A stretch of DNA of 64,000 bases. Source: an uncultured Maribacter sp. Its GTDB lineage: Bacteria > Bacteroidota > Bacteroidia > Flavobacteriales > Flavobacteriaceae. Of this stretch, positions 1-10,531 are shown in pieces. Below the pieces are notes generated by a model. It saw nothing but the letters and a program-made list of their open reading frames with translations, was not told the DNA's origin and made no database searches. The DNA is taken from positions 186,001 to 250,000 of the forward strand of contig CANLTE010000001.1 of NCBI GenBank assembly GCA_947493885.1. The letters run 5' to 3'. How positions within the stretch are numbered: position 1 is the first letter of the stretch; every line of letters begins with the position of its first letter. The position numbers and the translations under genes were made by a program.

Positions 1-40
1 TTTATAGAGAAAATTTACTTCAAATTAATATCTTTAAAAC

Positions 41-2059
41 ATGAAGATATTAGATTTTGCTTCTGTAAAACTTTCTATATGCCTAATATTAGGAATTTTA
101 TGTGGCACTTATTTTCAGCTTTCAAAAACAATTGTGCTAACAATTACTATTTCGTGTATATGCACTTTAGGAATACTATGGCTAGCAATTAAAAGTAAAT
201 CTTCCATTTATTTTGGATTGTGCGCCGGAATCACAACTATTGCCATTGGAGTATTATGCTTTACAATTTCTCAGCCAAAAAATTGGAACTCGCACTATAC
301 AAGTGCAAATAAAATAGATAAAAAAGTATGGCATCTTAAAATTACAGAAGTTTTAAAACCAAATAATTTCTCCAAAAGATACTTTGCTAAGATATTGTTC
401 TCTAATACAACAGGGGAAGTTGTTTTAAACATTATACGGGATTCAAACACTGATAGTTTTAGTGTTGATGATGAAATTATAGGTTATAAAAATTTATCTG
501 CTATTAAAGCACCTTTAAACCCACATCAATTTAATTACAAAAATTACCTAGAAAATTTAGGCGTTTATCATCAAATAAACTTAACATCCGATGAGTTTGT
601 TTCCGTTAAAAAATCGTCTTCCACTATATATGGTTTTGCAGCCAAAGTGAGAAATCAAATTATTACAAAACTTAAAAAGGCCAAATTTGGCAAAGAAGAA
701 TTAGCCATTGTACAAGCCCTACTTTTGGGGCAACGTAATGATATTTCAAAAGCAACTTACAATAATTACAAAAATGCTGGTGCAGTACATATTCTTGCAC
801 TCTCTGGACTACATATTGGTATTTTATTACTTCTGCTTGAATATCTGTTAAAGCCATTAACACTTCTACCAAAAGGAAATACAATTAGACTTGTTACTAT
901 TACCCTTTTGTTATGGAGTTTTGCTTTACTAGCGGGGTTTTCAGCGTCAATTATTAGAGCTGTTACCATGTTTAGCTTCATTGCTTATGCGCGATACTTA
1001 AATAGACCAAGTAATACATTTAATGTTTTAGCGCTATCACTATTTTTTACACTTCTTGTCAATCCAAAACTACTATATCAAGTAGGTTTTCAAATGAGTT
1101 ATGCAGCCGTTTTCGCTATAGTTTGGATTCATCCAGTATTACAAAATTTATGGTCTCCAAAACACTTAATTATTCGAAAAACTTGGCAGCTATTATCCGT
1201 AAGTACTGCTGCTCAATTAGGCGTTCTACCTATAAGCTTATTTTATTTTCATCAATTTCCTAGTCTGTTTTTTATTTCAAACTTAATTATAGTACCTTTT
1301 CTAGGAATATTACTTGGTCTAGGTATTGGAATAATTATTCTTGCAACTTTAAACATTCTCCCTGAGCAACTTGTTTTAGCTTATAATTATGCTATAAAAA
1401 CCATGAATACTATTGTTGCGGTTATTAGCGAACAAGAGCGTTTTATATTCAAAAACATTGCTTTTGACCATGTGCAACTTATACTCTCATATAGCATAAT
1501 TGTACTTCTAATTGTTTCTCTTCAAAAGAAAACTTTTAAGGCTGTAATATTATTGCTATTATGTACACTTGGCTTTCAATTTTGGTTGATATACTCAGGT
1601 TACCAAGCAAAAGAGAAGGACATTGTTATCATTGCTCATCAAAACAAAAATTCTGTTTTAGTACATCAATCTAACGGAAGGCTTTTTATTCATACAACAA
1701 ATAAAAAACAAAACTCCAATTTTATTCAGAATTATCAAATTGCGGAAAGGGTTTCTTCATTAAAATTTCTGAAACTAAAAAATAGTTATTCCATCAATAC
1801 TAATAATCTTCAAATAATTGATAGTACAGGTATTTACACAAATAAAAAAGGAGTTTTACTCTTAACACAATCACCTAAAATTAACTTAGACCAACTTATT
1901 GATTCTGTAAATCCACAAACCATTATTGCTGATGGTAGTAATTATAAAAGTTATGTAAATAAATGGAAAGCTACTTGTTTAAAAAGAAAACTCCCTTTTC
2001 ATTATACTGGTGAAAAAGGAGCCTATTATTTTAATTTATCTAAAAAGTCTAGTGATTAG
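41..2059 (+). CDS. comEC: ComEC/Rec2-family DNA uptake channel protein
   Basis: This 672-residue polytopic membrane protein matches the ComEC/Rec2 family, which carries single-stranded DNA across the inner membrane during natural transformation. Several hydrophobic helices occupy about residues 10-75. A soluble OB-like region follows (about 95-190). The competence core then begins with the hallmark GAVHILALSGLHIG at 247-260 and is followed by many helices up to about 525. The tail (about 540-672) is soluble, but the metal-binding HxHxDH signature of the metallo-beta-lactamase-like domain of longer ComECs is not seen. The 3' end overlaps the convergent transporter gene by 11 bp. The family call is firm. 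Transformation competence is inferred. Confidence 0.9.
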   Translation: MKILDFASVKLSICLILGILCGTYFQLSKTIVLTITISCICTLGILWLAIKSKSSIYFGLCAGITTIAIGVLCFTISQPKNWNSHYTSANKIDKKVWHLKITEVLKPNNFSKRYFAKILFSNTTGEVVLNIIRDSNTDSFSVDDEIIGYKNLSAIKAPLNPHQFNYKNYLENLGVYHQINLTSDEFVSVKKSSSTIYGFAAKVRNQIITKLKKAKFGKEELAIVQALLLGQRNDISKATYNNYKNAGAVHILALSGLHIGILLLLLEYLLKPLTLLPKGNTIRLVTITLLLWSFALLAGFSASIIRAVTMFSFIAYARYLNRPSNTFNVLALSLFFTLLVNPKLLYQVGFQMSYAAVFAIVWIHPVLQNLWSPKHLIIRKTWQLLSVSTAAQLGVLPISLFYFHQFPSLFFISNLIIVPFLGILLGLGIGIIILATLNILPEQLVLAYNYAIKTMNTIVAVISEQERFIFKNIAFDHVQLILSYSIIVLLIVSLQKKTFKAVILLLLCTLGFQFWLIYSGYQAKEKDIVIIAHQNKNSVLVHQSNGRLFIHTTNKKQNSNFIQNYQIAERVSSLKFLKLKNSYSINTNNLQIIDSTGIYTNKKGVLLLTQSPKINLDQLIDSVNPQTIIADGSNYKSYVNKWKATCLKRKLPFHYTGEKGAYYFNLSKKSSD

Positions 2060-3614
2060 AAAGTTCAAAACCTTCTGTTTCATCGTCATGAATAAAAGTT
2101 TCTTTATCCTCAGCACCATGTGTTAACCTTTTTAAAGGTTTCAGTAATAATAATACTAGTAAACCAAAAAGCACCGCAAAAATAAATAGTCCTCCAAACA
2201 CTTTTAATTCTCCTGCTTTAACTGAGCTTTCTCCAATTACCCCTGCAACTTTATTACCAAGACCGGTGGCAGCCCAATAAACACCCATCATTAAAGCCAT
2301 GTACCTTGCTGGAGCCAATTTCGTAAAGAAAGATAACGATACAGGTGACAAACAAAGTTCTCCAGTAGTATGAAACAAGTATGCTAAAATCAGCCAATAC
2401 ATTGCAGAGCTTCCGTTTGCCTCATATTGCATAGAAGCAAAAACCATATATACAAAGCCAATACCCATTATAATTACCCCTATCGCCATTTTAAATAAAG
2501 AAGAAGCTTCTTTGCCCTTTAATTTTCTTTTAGCCCAAAAACTGGCTATACCAACAGCCAATAAAATAATAAATCCTGGATTAGCGGATTGAAACCATGC
2601 CCCAGGAACTTCCCATCCTAGTAACATTCTGTTCGTTTTTTCCTCGGCATATAAATTCATTAATCCTCCCATTTGTTCAAAACATCCCCAAAAAACTAGT
2701 ACCATAGACAAGGACAACAATAAAACTACGTATCTATCTTTTTCAATTTGACCGTTTAAATTTTTGTAAATCATCATCATTATTCCAGTGATAAGAGCAA
2801 TTACTATAAACAAAATTGCAAATCCCCAATTATCAGGTCCTTCATAGGCAAATCCAGCATAAACAGCATATACCAACATTAAAACTACTATCCCCAACTG
2901 CAATGGCGACTTAAAAAGTTGGGCAAACAAAACGTCTAAACCTATATCAGTAGATTTTTCTTCTTCGGTTGGCGCATTACCTACATGCACTAGAAAACGT
3001 TGTCCATATAAATAAACAACTAACCCCAATAACATTCCAATTCCTGCCAAACCAAAACCATAATGCCAACCGTAAAGTGCTGCCACAAGTCCAACAGAAA
3101 GCGAAGCCAAAAAGGAACCTGTATTTATACCTATGTAAAAAATACTAAACCCTTTATCTCTTCTAATATCATTTTGCTTATAAAGTCCTCCAACCATTGT
3201 AGAAATATTTGGCTTTAGCATTCCTACTCCTAAGATTACCAATCCCAGACCGGTATAATATGCCCATAAATCATCTATTGCCAAAACGCCATGTCCTGCG
3301 GTAAGCAAAATTGCACCTATTGTTACTGCTTTTTTTTGTCCTATGTATCTGTCTGCAATAAATCCACCAGGAACACTCATTAAATATACCAGCATGGTAT
3401 ACCAACCATATAAAGCAAGTGCTTCAGTGGTTGTCCAACCTAAACCACTCTGGGGGTCGTTTTCTAAAGCTTTCGCTGTCATATAAAGTGTTAATAACGC
3501 ACGCATACCGTAATATGAAAAACGCTCCCACATCTCTGTAAAAAATAGAACATACAACCCAACAGGGTGTCCAAAAAGTTCTTTTTGATGTGCTGATTTA
3601 TTAATCTCTCCCAT
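2049..3614 (-). CDS. POT/PTR2-family proton-dependent oligopeptide transporter
   Basis: This 521-residue inner-membrane protein is a proton-coupled di/tripeptide importer. The N-terminus carries the diagnostic POT motif ExxERFxYYG (residues 27-36, EMWERFSYYG), followed by about 12-14 hydrophobic helices. It lies 17 bp downstream of a dipeptidyl peptidase IV gene on the same strand. The pair makes sense as an operon, in which the peptidase releases dipeptides in the periplasm and the carrier brings them in. Length is typical of bacterial POT proteins. Substrate preference cannot be read from the sequence. Confidence 0.92.
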   Translation of the reverse strand: MGEINKSAHQKELFGHPVGLYVLFFTEMWERFSYYGMRALLTLYMTAKALENDPQSGLGWTTTEALALYGWYTMLVYLMSVPGGFIADRYIGQKKAVTIGAILLTAGHGVLAIDDLWAYYTGLGLVILGVGMLKPNISTMVGGLYKQNDIRRDKGFSIFYIGINTGSFLASLSVGLVAALYGWHYGFGLAGIGMLLGLVVYLYGQRFLVHVGNAPTEEEKSTDIGLDVLFAQLFKSPLQLGIVVLMLVYAVYAGFAYEGPDNWGFAILFIVIALITGIMMMIYKNLNGQIEKDRYVVLLLSLSMVLVFWGCFEQMGGLMNLYAEEKTNRMLLGWEVPGAWFQSANPGFIILLAVGIASFWAKRKLKGKEASSLFKMAIGVIIMGIGFVYMVFASMQYEANGSSAMYWLILAYLFHTTGELCLSPVSLSFFTKLAPARYMALMMGVYWAATGLGNKVAGVIGESSVKAGELKVFGGLFIFAVLFGLLVLLLLKPLKRLTHGAEDKETFIHDDETEGFELSNH

Positions 3615-3631
3615 AATTTAATTCGGTTGGT

Positions 3632-5797
3632 TTATAAATTTTTCTGTACAAAATCGGTTAACTTATTAAAAAGGTGTATTCGAGTATTGCCCCCATATAT
3701 CCCATGGTTTTTATCAGGATATATTGCCCACTCAAATTGTTTATTTGCTTGAATTAAAGCTTCAACCATACGCATTGTATTTTGTACGTGAACATTATCA
3801 TCTCCTGAACCATGCACAACTAAATATTTCCCCTTTAAAAGTTCTGGGTAATTAAAAGGTGAATTATCGTCATAACCACTCGCATTTTCCTGAGGTGTTT
3901 GCATATAACGTTCTGTATATATGGTATCATAAAAACGCCATGAAGTAACTGGAGCTACAGCAATTGCCATTTCAAAAACATCATTCCCTTTTAAAATACA
4001 GTTGGTAGACATAAAACCACCATAACTCCATCCCCATATACCTGTTCTGCTTTCATCAATGTAAGGCAGTTCACTTAACTTTTTAGCCGCTGCAATTTGG
4101 TCCTCTACCTCATATTTGCCTAGTTCCTTTTGTGTAGCTTTTTTAAAATCTCGCCCTTTAAAACCTGTGCCTCTACCATCAACACAAGCAACAATATATC
4201 CCTGGGAAACTAACATCTGATGCCAATAGTCATTTGCACTATTCCAACTGTTTGAAACATTTTGAGATCCTGGACCACTGTATTGATACATAAAAAGTGG
4301 ATATTTTTTTGTGGCATCAAAATTATGCGGCTTAATCATATACATATTAAGCTCATAACCATGGATAGAAATTGTTGAAAACTCTTTTGCACCCAGGTTA
4401 TACTTTTTTAGAGTGCTGAGTAGCTCATTATTATCTTTAATATTCTTTAGTTTTTTTCCGCTTACCGCTTCATTAAGTGTATAAACAGGAGGAGTTTCTG
4501 CACTTGAAAAAGTATTTATATAATAGGAAAAATCAGCACTAAAATCTGCCGCATTTTTCCCTTTCGCTGTGGACAACGCTTTTTTTCCTTTACCACCACT
4601 AGACACACTATAAACGCCTCTATTTATAGAACCATTTTCAGTGGATTGATAGTACACCTTATCTTCATTTTGGTCATAACCGTAGTAGTTTGTGACCACC
4701 CAGTTACCTTTGGTAATCTGGTTCATTAATTTACCTGAATCACTATACAGGTAAATATGATTATTACCATCTTTCTCGCTAGTCCAAATAAAACTATCAT
4801 CCGCTAAGAAAGTAAGGTTATCGGTTACATCTACGTATGCACCATCTTTCTCTTCAATCAAGATATTAACTGAATTATCTTTAGCGCTAACAGCTTGTAA
4901 TTTTAAATGATTTTGATGTCTGTTTATGGTTTGAACACTTAAATAATTAGCATTATTCATCCATTTTATTCGTGGAATATAATACGGTTCTCCTAAATCT
5001 ATTTTAGAAATATTTTTAGTGTTAATATCATATAAGTGAAGACTTACAGTTGCATTTTCTTCACCAGCCTTTGGATATTTAAACACCTCTTGAGTTTGAT
5101 ATAGTGCAGAGCCATATACATCCATTGAAAATTCGGGAACATTAGTTTCATCAAATCGTAAAAAAGCAATTTTAGTTCCATTGGAATTCCACTCGTACGC
5201 TTTTACAAATGCAAATTCTTCTTCATACACCCAATCAGTAATACCATTAATAATTTTATTTTTTTCTCCATCAAAGGTAATTTGCATACTTTTTTCTGTA
5301 GCAATATCAAAAAGGTAAATATTATTATTTAATACATATGATATCGTTTTACCATCTGGTGACAACGATGGTTCTTGAATTTTATCATTGGTCACCTTAA
5401 CCAGTTTTTTTGATGCAATATCATACACAAAAAATTGTGCTAAAAAAGAATGTCTGTAAATGGATTCTACATCGGTTGCAAGCAATAATTGAGATTCATC
5501 CTCACTAAACTCATAGGAAGTAAAATATTGCATTTCTTTCAAGTCTCTAGAAGAAACAATAGTTTGGGTTTTACTAAGCGTTGTATAATCGTACTTATCC
5601 ACTGAAGTTGTTCTTGTGCTTCTATCAAAATTTAGAACAGTATACTGCTTTCCATTTTTCATAGACTTCAGCGCATCCATTCCCTCTGTTCTAAAAGCAC
5701 CCTGATAAATTTGTTCTACGGAAATTGTTTTATCCTGAGCCTGTAGATTTTTGTTAAACAAAAAGGCTATTAGGACAAAAAAATAAATTTTATTCAT
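3632..5797 (-). CDS. Dipeptidyl peptidase IV (S9B serine peptidase), exported
   Basis: This 721-residue protein starts with a Sec signal peptide (MNKIYFFVLIAFLFN, cleavage near residue 20). A beta-propeller domain covers about 60-470 and contains DWVYEEEF (188-195), the double-Glu motif that binds the free N-terminus of substrates in DPP-IV. An alpha/beta-hydrolase domain follows with the nucleophile in GWSYGG (Ser591), Asp667 in the GDDNVH region and His698 in KNHG. It should remove X-Pro or X-Ala dipeptides in the periplasm. It is the first gene of a two-gene unit with the POT peptide transporter. Confidence 0.95.
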   Translation of the reverse strand: MNKIYFFVLIAFLFNKNLQAQDKTISVEQIYQGAFRTEGMDALKSMKNGKQYTVLNFDRSTRTTSVDKYDYTTLSKTQTIVSSRDLKEMQYFTSYEFSEDESQLLLATDVESIYRHSFLAQFFVYDIASKKLVKVTNDKIQEPSLSPDGKTISYVLNNNIYLFDIATEKSMQITFDGEKNKIINGITDWVYEEEFAFVKAYEWNSNGTKIAFLRFDETNVPEFSMDVYGSALYQTQEVFKYPKAGEENATVSLHLYDINTKNISKIDLGEPYYIPRIKWMNNANYLSVQTINRHQNHLKLQAVSAKDNSVNILIEEKDGAYVDVTDNLTFLADDSFIWTSEKDGNNHIYLYSDSGKLMNQITKGNWVVTNYYGYDQNEDKVYYQSTENGSINRGVYSVSSGGKGKKALSTAKGKNAADFSADFSYYINTFSSAETPPVYTLNEAVSGKKLKNIKDNNELLSTLKKYNLGAKEFSTISIHGYELNMYMIKPHNFDATKKYPLFMYQYSGPGSQNVSNSWNSANDYWHQMLVSQGYIVACVDGRGTGFKGRDFKKATQKELGKYEVEDQIAAAKKLSELPYIDESRTGIWGWSYGGFMSTNCILKGNDVFEMAIAVAPVTSWRFYDTIYTERYMQTPQENASGYDDNSPFNYPELLKGKYLVVHGSGDDNVHVQNTMRMVEALIQANKQFEWAIYPDKNHGIYGGNTRIHLFNKLTDFVQKNL

Positions 5798-6006
5798 AAA
5801 AATTCAAAATTTGTTAAATCTTTCAAGTTTACTAATAATTCTACTAAAAACCACCATTTAATGTCATTTTTAGCAAAAAAAGCCACTAAACATCCATTGC
5901 ACTCCAAACCAGAGAAATTATCCCATTATCTTTATATTTACGCTGTTGAAATATGTACGCATGAACGGTCTATAATTTGGACTATTGCTAAAGAAAACAA
6001 ACCCTT

Positions 6007-7323
6007 ATGACAAAGCCCATCGAAGGTTTTTCAAAACTATCTAAAGAAGAAAAAATACGTTGGATTGCAACCAATTACACCGATAATTCTCAGGAAACCA
6101 TTACAACTTTAAAACAATATTGGAACACCAATGAGCAACTCCAGAAACTACATGACGAGTTTATAGAAAATACAATTTCCAACTACTATTTGCCGCTTGG
6201 AATTGCTCCCAACTTTTTGATTAATGATGAGCTGTTGGCTGTTCCCATGGTAATTGAAGAAAGTTCGGTGGTAGCAGCGGCAAGTAAAGCCGCCAAATTT
6301 TGGTTGAATAAAGGTGGTTTTAAAGCTGAAGTTTTAGGTACCGAAAAAATTGGTCAGGTACATTTTATTTTTAAAGGTGAACAAGAAAAATTAGATACAT
6401 TTTTCAAGTTGTTAAAACCAAAACTAATAAGTGAATCCAAAGAGATTACTAAAAACATGGAAAAACGCGGTGGCGGAATTTCTTCTATTGAATTACGTAA
6501 CCTCAGCCATAAACTAGACCATTATTACCAGCTTCACTGTGTATTTGAAACTTTAGATGCTATGGGAGCTAATTTTATTAATAGCTGTTTAGAACAGTTT
6601 GCTAAAACCCTAAAATCGGAAGCAACAAAATATGCCCCTTTTACCAAAGAAGAGAAAAATATTGAGGTTGTAATGAGTATTCTATCTAACTATGTGCCAA
6701 ATTGCGTAGTTAAGGCGGAAGTGAGTTGTTTGGTTGATGACCTGAAAATAAATGATACTTCTTCACCATTAGAATTTGCTCAAAAAATGGTTCAAGCTGT
6801 AAATATTGCCAAGGTAGAACCACATAGAGCAGTAACACATAACAAGGGTATAATGAATGGTATTGATGCTGTTATTTTAGCTACTGGGAATGATTTTAGA
6901 GCTATTGAAGCAGGTGTGCATGCCTATGCTGCTAAAGATGGTTCGTATACCAGTTTAACACACGCCTCAATTGAGAATAATATTTTTAAATTTTGGATAG
7001 AAATACCATTAGCACTTGGAACGGTAGGTGGACTAACAGGCTTACACCCTTTAGTAAAGTTAGCTTTTAAAATACTACAAAAACCTTCTGCTAAAGAATT
7101 AATGCAAATTGTGGCAGTAGCAGGACTAGCGCAAAACTTTGCTGCAATTAGTTCATTAGTTACCACAGGTATTCAAGAAGGACATATGAAAATGCACCTG
7201 CTTAATATTTTAAACCAGTTGGGAGCAACTGATGCTGAAAAAAAGATTATCGTAAATCACTTTAAAACAAATGTTGTGAGCCATAGTGCAGTCGTAGATT
7301 TGTTCAATAGTCTTAAAAAGTAA
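6007..7323 (+). CDS. mvaA: Class II hydroxymethylglutaryl-CoA reductase
   Basis: This 438-residue cytosolic enzyme reduces HMG-CoA to mevalonate, or runs in the reverse direction. The class II HMG-CoA reductase signature ENTISNYYLPLGIAPNF sits at 54-70, and the catalytic Glu region EESSVVAAAS is at 84-93. The NDFRAIEAGVHAYAAKDG stretch and GTVGGLTGLHP near 340 are also conserved in the family. The length is normal. Flavobacteria commonly use the mevalonate route to isoprenoids, and a GHMP kinase starts 4 bp after this gene ends, so a biosynthetic role is likely. Cofactor preference (NADH or NADPH) cannot be decided here. Confidence 0.93.
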   Translation: MTKPIEGFSKLSKEEKIRWIATNYTDNSQETITTLKQYWNTNEQLQKLHDEFIENTISNYYLPLGIAPNFLINDELLAVPMVIEESSVVAAASKAAKFWLNKGGFKAEVLGTEKIGQVHFIFKGEQEKLDTFFKLLKPKLISESKEITKNMEKRGGGISSIELRNLSHKLDHYYQLHCVFETLDAMGANFINSCLEQFAKTLKSEATKYAPFTKEEKNIEVVMSILSNYVPNCVVKAEVSCLVDDLKINDTSSPLEFAQKMVQAVNIAKVEPHRAVTHNKGIMNGIDAVILATGNDFRAIEAGVHAYAAKDGSYTSLTHASIENNIFKFWIEIPLALGTVGGLTGLHPLVKLAFKILQKPSAKELMQIVAVAGLAQNFAAISSLVTTGIQEGHMKMHLLNILNQLGATDAEKKIIVNHFKTNVVSHSAVVDLFNSLKK

Positions 7324-7327
7324 TTGG

Positions 7328-8257
7328 ATGAATACCAAATTCTATAGCAATGGCAAACTACTATTAACAGGAGAATACGGCATTCTTGATGGAGCTCTTG
7401 GATTGGCGATACCAACAAAATACGGGCAATCGTTAAGTTTAAAAAAAAGTAATGAAAATAAGCTTGTTTGGACCAGTTTAGATGAAAACAATGAGACGTG
7501 GTTTAATGCCACATTTTTAAAACAAAACAACACTATACGACTCGAAAACAAAGAACAATTTAATGACACAAGCTTAGCAACTGCGGATACTCTTATTAAA
7601 ATACTTACTGAAGCTACTAAGTTAAATCCTACTTTTTTATCCAATAATAAGGGTTTTGATATAGAAACCAAGTTAACATTTCCAAGAAACTGGGGCTTAG
7701 GCTCTTCCTCTACACTAATTAATAATATTGCTAGTTGGGCAAAAGTTGATGCCTACACGCTACTGTGGAATTCTTTTTCCGGAAGTGCATATGATATTGC
7801 TTGTGCCCAGCATAATTACCCCATCACCTATAAGCTTAGTAATAGTACGCCATCAGCAGAAAAAGTTGATTTTAATCCTTCTTTTAAAAATCACCTCTAT
7901 TTTGTGTATTTAAACAAAAAACAAAATAGCAGAGAAGCTATAGCAAATTACAAAGCCATAACATCTGGAAAAACAGAGCTTATTAAAAAGCTATCCGAAA
8001 TTACATTTCAAATAATAGATTGTACTGGCTTAGAACAATTTAACAATCTAATTAATATACATGAAAACTTACTTTCTGAGCATTTAAAAGTCCCAACTCA
8101 AAAAGAGGCTTTATTTCCTGATTTTGAAGGAAGTATTAAAAGCTTAGGTGCTTGGGGAGGCGATTTTGTTTTAGCTACTGGAACGGCACGAGCAATGCGA
8201 TACTTTAAACGAAAAGGATACGATACTCTTATCCCATATGCCGAAATGATTTTATAA
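7328..8257 (+). CDS. GYDIA-family GHMP kinase
   Basis: This 309-residue protein belongs to the GHMP small-molecule kinases. The glycine/serine-rich phosphate-binding loop is PRNWGLGSSST at 119-129, and the motif that names the subfamily appears as SAYDIA at 153-158. It starts 4 bp after the HMG-CoA reductase gene, so the two are almost certainly co-transcribed. A mevalonate-pathway kinase role is therefore the best inference. Whether it acts on mevalonate, phosphomevalonate or another alcohol is not shown. A bidirectional hairpin terminator follows directly. Confidence 0.85.
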   Translation: MNTKFYSNGKLLLTGEYGILDGALGLAIPTKYGQSLSLKKSNENKLVWTSLDENNETWFNATFLKQNNTIRLENKEQFNDTSLATADTLIKILTEATKLNPTFLSNNKGFDIETKLTFPRNWGLGSSSTLINNIASWAKVDAYTLLWNSFSGSAYDIACAQHNYPITYKLSNSTPSAEKVDFNPSFKNHLYFVYLNKKQNSREAIANYKAITSGKTELIKKLSEITFQIIDCTGLEQFNNLINIHENLLSEHLKVPTQKEALFPDFEGSIKSLGAWGGDFVLATGTARAMRYFKRKGYDTLIPYAEMIL

Positions 8258-8258
8258 A

Positions 8259-8282
8259 AAAAGCTTCCCAATGGGAAGCTTT
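8259..8282. terminator. Bidirectional rho-independent terminator
   Basis: The inverted repeat AAGCTTCCC / GGGAAGCTT, with A-rich flank on one side and T-rich on the other, lies between the convergent GHMP kinase and PpiD-like genes. It can end transcription from both sides. Confidence 0.8.
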
Positions 8283-8307
8283 ACTATCTTTTATATAAAA
8301 ACAACTC

Positions 8308-10425
8308 TTAGTAAAAAGTAGCTCTTTTATCTTCAATCTCCGCACCTTCTTTAAGAGCATTATATACCGCAGTATTTACTCTTGAAGCGTTTGATGATTT
8401 AATTGAACCTGCAAAAGTACTGTAGTTATCTAATACTTTAGCAGCTGTCTTTTTTGTTACCGAAAGCATAAACACTCCTGTATTACCTTCAATTAAACCT
8501 GAAGTCTGATTTTCGTCCATTGCGTATGCTGTACCAACAACAGCAGGCTCATTTCCTGCTCCTGGAATTGTTGGCGACTTTACGGTTAACGCAGAAGCTG
8601 TAGAAACCGATACATTATTATCTTTTGCAAAAGCATCTATATCTTTACCTTGATTAGCTGCTATAATTTGAGCCGCTTTTCTTTCTTTTCTAATTTTTGG
8701 AAGTACCGAAGCAGAAGCATCTTCTACCGCCATTAGTCCTTCTTTATATTCTTTTGTTACCTGAGCAATAGCGTAACCGTTGTTTACATTAAAACGTTTG
8801 ATATCACCAATTTCAGTATCAGAGTTAAAAGCCCATTGTACAATACTGCGTTGTGCGCTAAGTCCTGGTAAGTTTTCATCTAAAGCTTTTATTTTATTTA
8901 CTGGACGTACTATATATTCGCTTTCTCTTGCCAAATCATCAAAAGCTTTTTTACCTTCAATGGATTCCATTTCAAACTTAGTAGCATCAGTAAACAATTG
9001 ATTAGAAGTTTCTTCGGAAGGAACAATTTCTCTTGCAAGTGTTCCTATTTGAACCACATCTTCTTTATCATCAATTTTTACAATATGAAAACCGAAATCA
9101 GTTTCTACTAAACCAATTGTTCCTACGGCATTATCAAATGCAAAATCATTAAACTTAGGAGTCATAATTCCTCTTTGAAAATATCCTAAATCTCCACCTC
9201 TTGGGGCTGAAGGCCCATCAGAATTATCACGAGCTAATTCAGAGAAAACAGTTCCGCTTTTTTTAGCCTCTTTTAATAATTCTTTTGCTTTAGCCTCGGC
9301 TTCTTCCTTTGTTCTTTTTATTTCTGGATTTGCTCTTTGCGCTCCTTCGTAAGTAATAAGTACATGACTAGCCTTTACAGAACCATTTGCTTTACGAGCA
9401 ACCATTTTTGAAATTTTAAAATAATTTCCATCTTTATAAGGTCCGTATATATCTCCAACTTTTAAAGACATTAACGTATCAGCAACACTTGAAGACAATT
9501 CTTTTTTGGCTTTATAAACGGTGTCAAATTTAATATCAGATTTACGATCTAAAAATTCAGTAATATTGGTAGTACTGCGTAAACCTTTAATGGTATCGTA
9601 AGCATCTGTTGCTTTTCTATACTCTACCGTATCATCCAATAATTTTACAATTCCTTCTTTTAAAGCTACCTCATCTGCATCAGATGCTTTTTCTTCAAAA
9701 TATACAAATCTAATATCTCTTGCAGCTTCTTGCTTGTACTCATCGGCATGTGCTTTAATATAATCTGAGATTTCAGATTTTGTTACTGCAATTGTACTAT
9801 CTACTATTGAAGTAAATGGCACTCTTACATATTTTATATCTACCTTATCATTGGCCAACTTATAATCTAGTTCTCCTTCTTTTAAAGTTGCCCCAACACC
9901 TGCTTTAATAAGGTTATAGTAGCGCTGCTCTTTAGCTAACTGAATTATTAAATCTTCGGTTTCTAACCAAGCTTGATACTGAGCAGGGCTATTAATTTCC
10001 CAATCAGCAACCGTTTGTCTAAAAATATTAGCATCAAAAATTCCGTTTTCATCTTGAAATTGTGGATTTTGAGCATAACCAGAAGTTTTCAAGAAATCAA
10101 TAATTTGATCCCTTTCTATACCTATACCTAAATCTTCAAACTGCTCATTTAAAATGGCATTTTTTAACTCTTGATTCCAAACCTGATTTACAACTTGTAA
10201 AGATGAAGCCGTTGGTCCCATCCTATTAGTAGCAGATTCCACCTGAGATCTAAACTTATCTATTGAAATTTCGTTTCCATTAATCTCAGCAACTGCAGAC
10301 CCTACTTTTTCGCCCCCAAAATTACTACTGGTAAAAACACCTGAAATTACAAATGCAAACAACGCCAACCCAATTATTAAAATTAATATTGTGGTACGTT
10401 TTCTAATATTCTCTAAAATTGCCAT
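8308..10425 (-). CDS. PpiD/SurA-like membrane-anchored peptidyl-prolyl isomerase
   Basis: This 705-residue envelope foldase has one N-terminal membrane anchor (about residues 10-32) and a SurA_N-like helical chaperone region (about 40-180). A parvulin rotamase domain follows at about 350-455, recognisable from KASHVLITY, FSELARDNSDGPSAPRGGDLGYF and FGFHIVKI. The 250-residue tail is alpha/beta-rich and may be a degenerate second parvulin unit. The overall layout is that of PpiD, which helps outer-membrane proteins fold at the periplasmic face of the inner membrane. It is the last gene of the TPR-lptC-CNNM block. Confidence 0.9.
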   Translation of the reverse strand: MAILENIRKRTTILILIIGLALFAFVISGVFTSSNFGGEKVGSAVAEINGNEISIDKFRSQVESATNRMGPTASSLQVVNQVWNQELKNAILNEQFEDLGIGIERDQIIDFLKTSGYAQNPQFQDENGIFDANIFRQTVADWEINSPAQYQAWLETEDLIIQLAKEQRYYNLIKAGVGATLKEGELDYKLANDKVDIKYVRVPFTSIVDSTIAVTKSEISDYIKAHADEYKQEAARDIRFVYFEEKASDADEVALKEGIVKLLDDTVEYRKATDAYDTIKGLRSTTNITEFLDRKSDIKFDTVYKAKKELSSSVADTLMSLKVGDIYGPYKDGNYFKISKMVARKANGSVKASHVLITYEGAQRANPEIKRTKEEAEAKAKELLKEAKKSGTVFSELARDNSDGPSAPRGGDLGYFQRGIMTPKFNDFAFDNAVGTIGLVETDFGFHIVKIDDKEDVVQIGTLAREIVPSEETSNQLFTDATKFEMESIEGKKAFDDLARESEYIVRPVNKIKALDENLPGLSAQRSIVQWAFNSDTEIGDIKRFNVNNGYAIAQVTKEYKEGLMAVEDASASVLPKIRKERKAAQIIAANQGKDIDAFAKDNNVSVSTASALTVKSPTIPGAGNEPAVVGTAYAMDENQTSGLIEGNTGVFMLSVTKKTAAKVLDNYSTFAGSIKSSNASRVNTAVYNALKEGAEIEDKRATFY

Positions 10426-10531
10426 TATTATGGAGTATTTAAAATTGTTCTATTTACTATCGGGAGGCGAAATTACCAATTTTAATTGAAATAAGAAAGC
10501 TATAAAAAAGGGAATAAGGCTTTTAAACCAT

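Noticed and set aside
5798-6006. TATAATTTGG before mvaA as a Bacteroidetes promoter
   Set aside because: It does not fit the TAnnTTTG -7 element in register, and no -33 element was found, so it is not listed.
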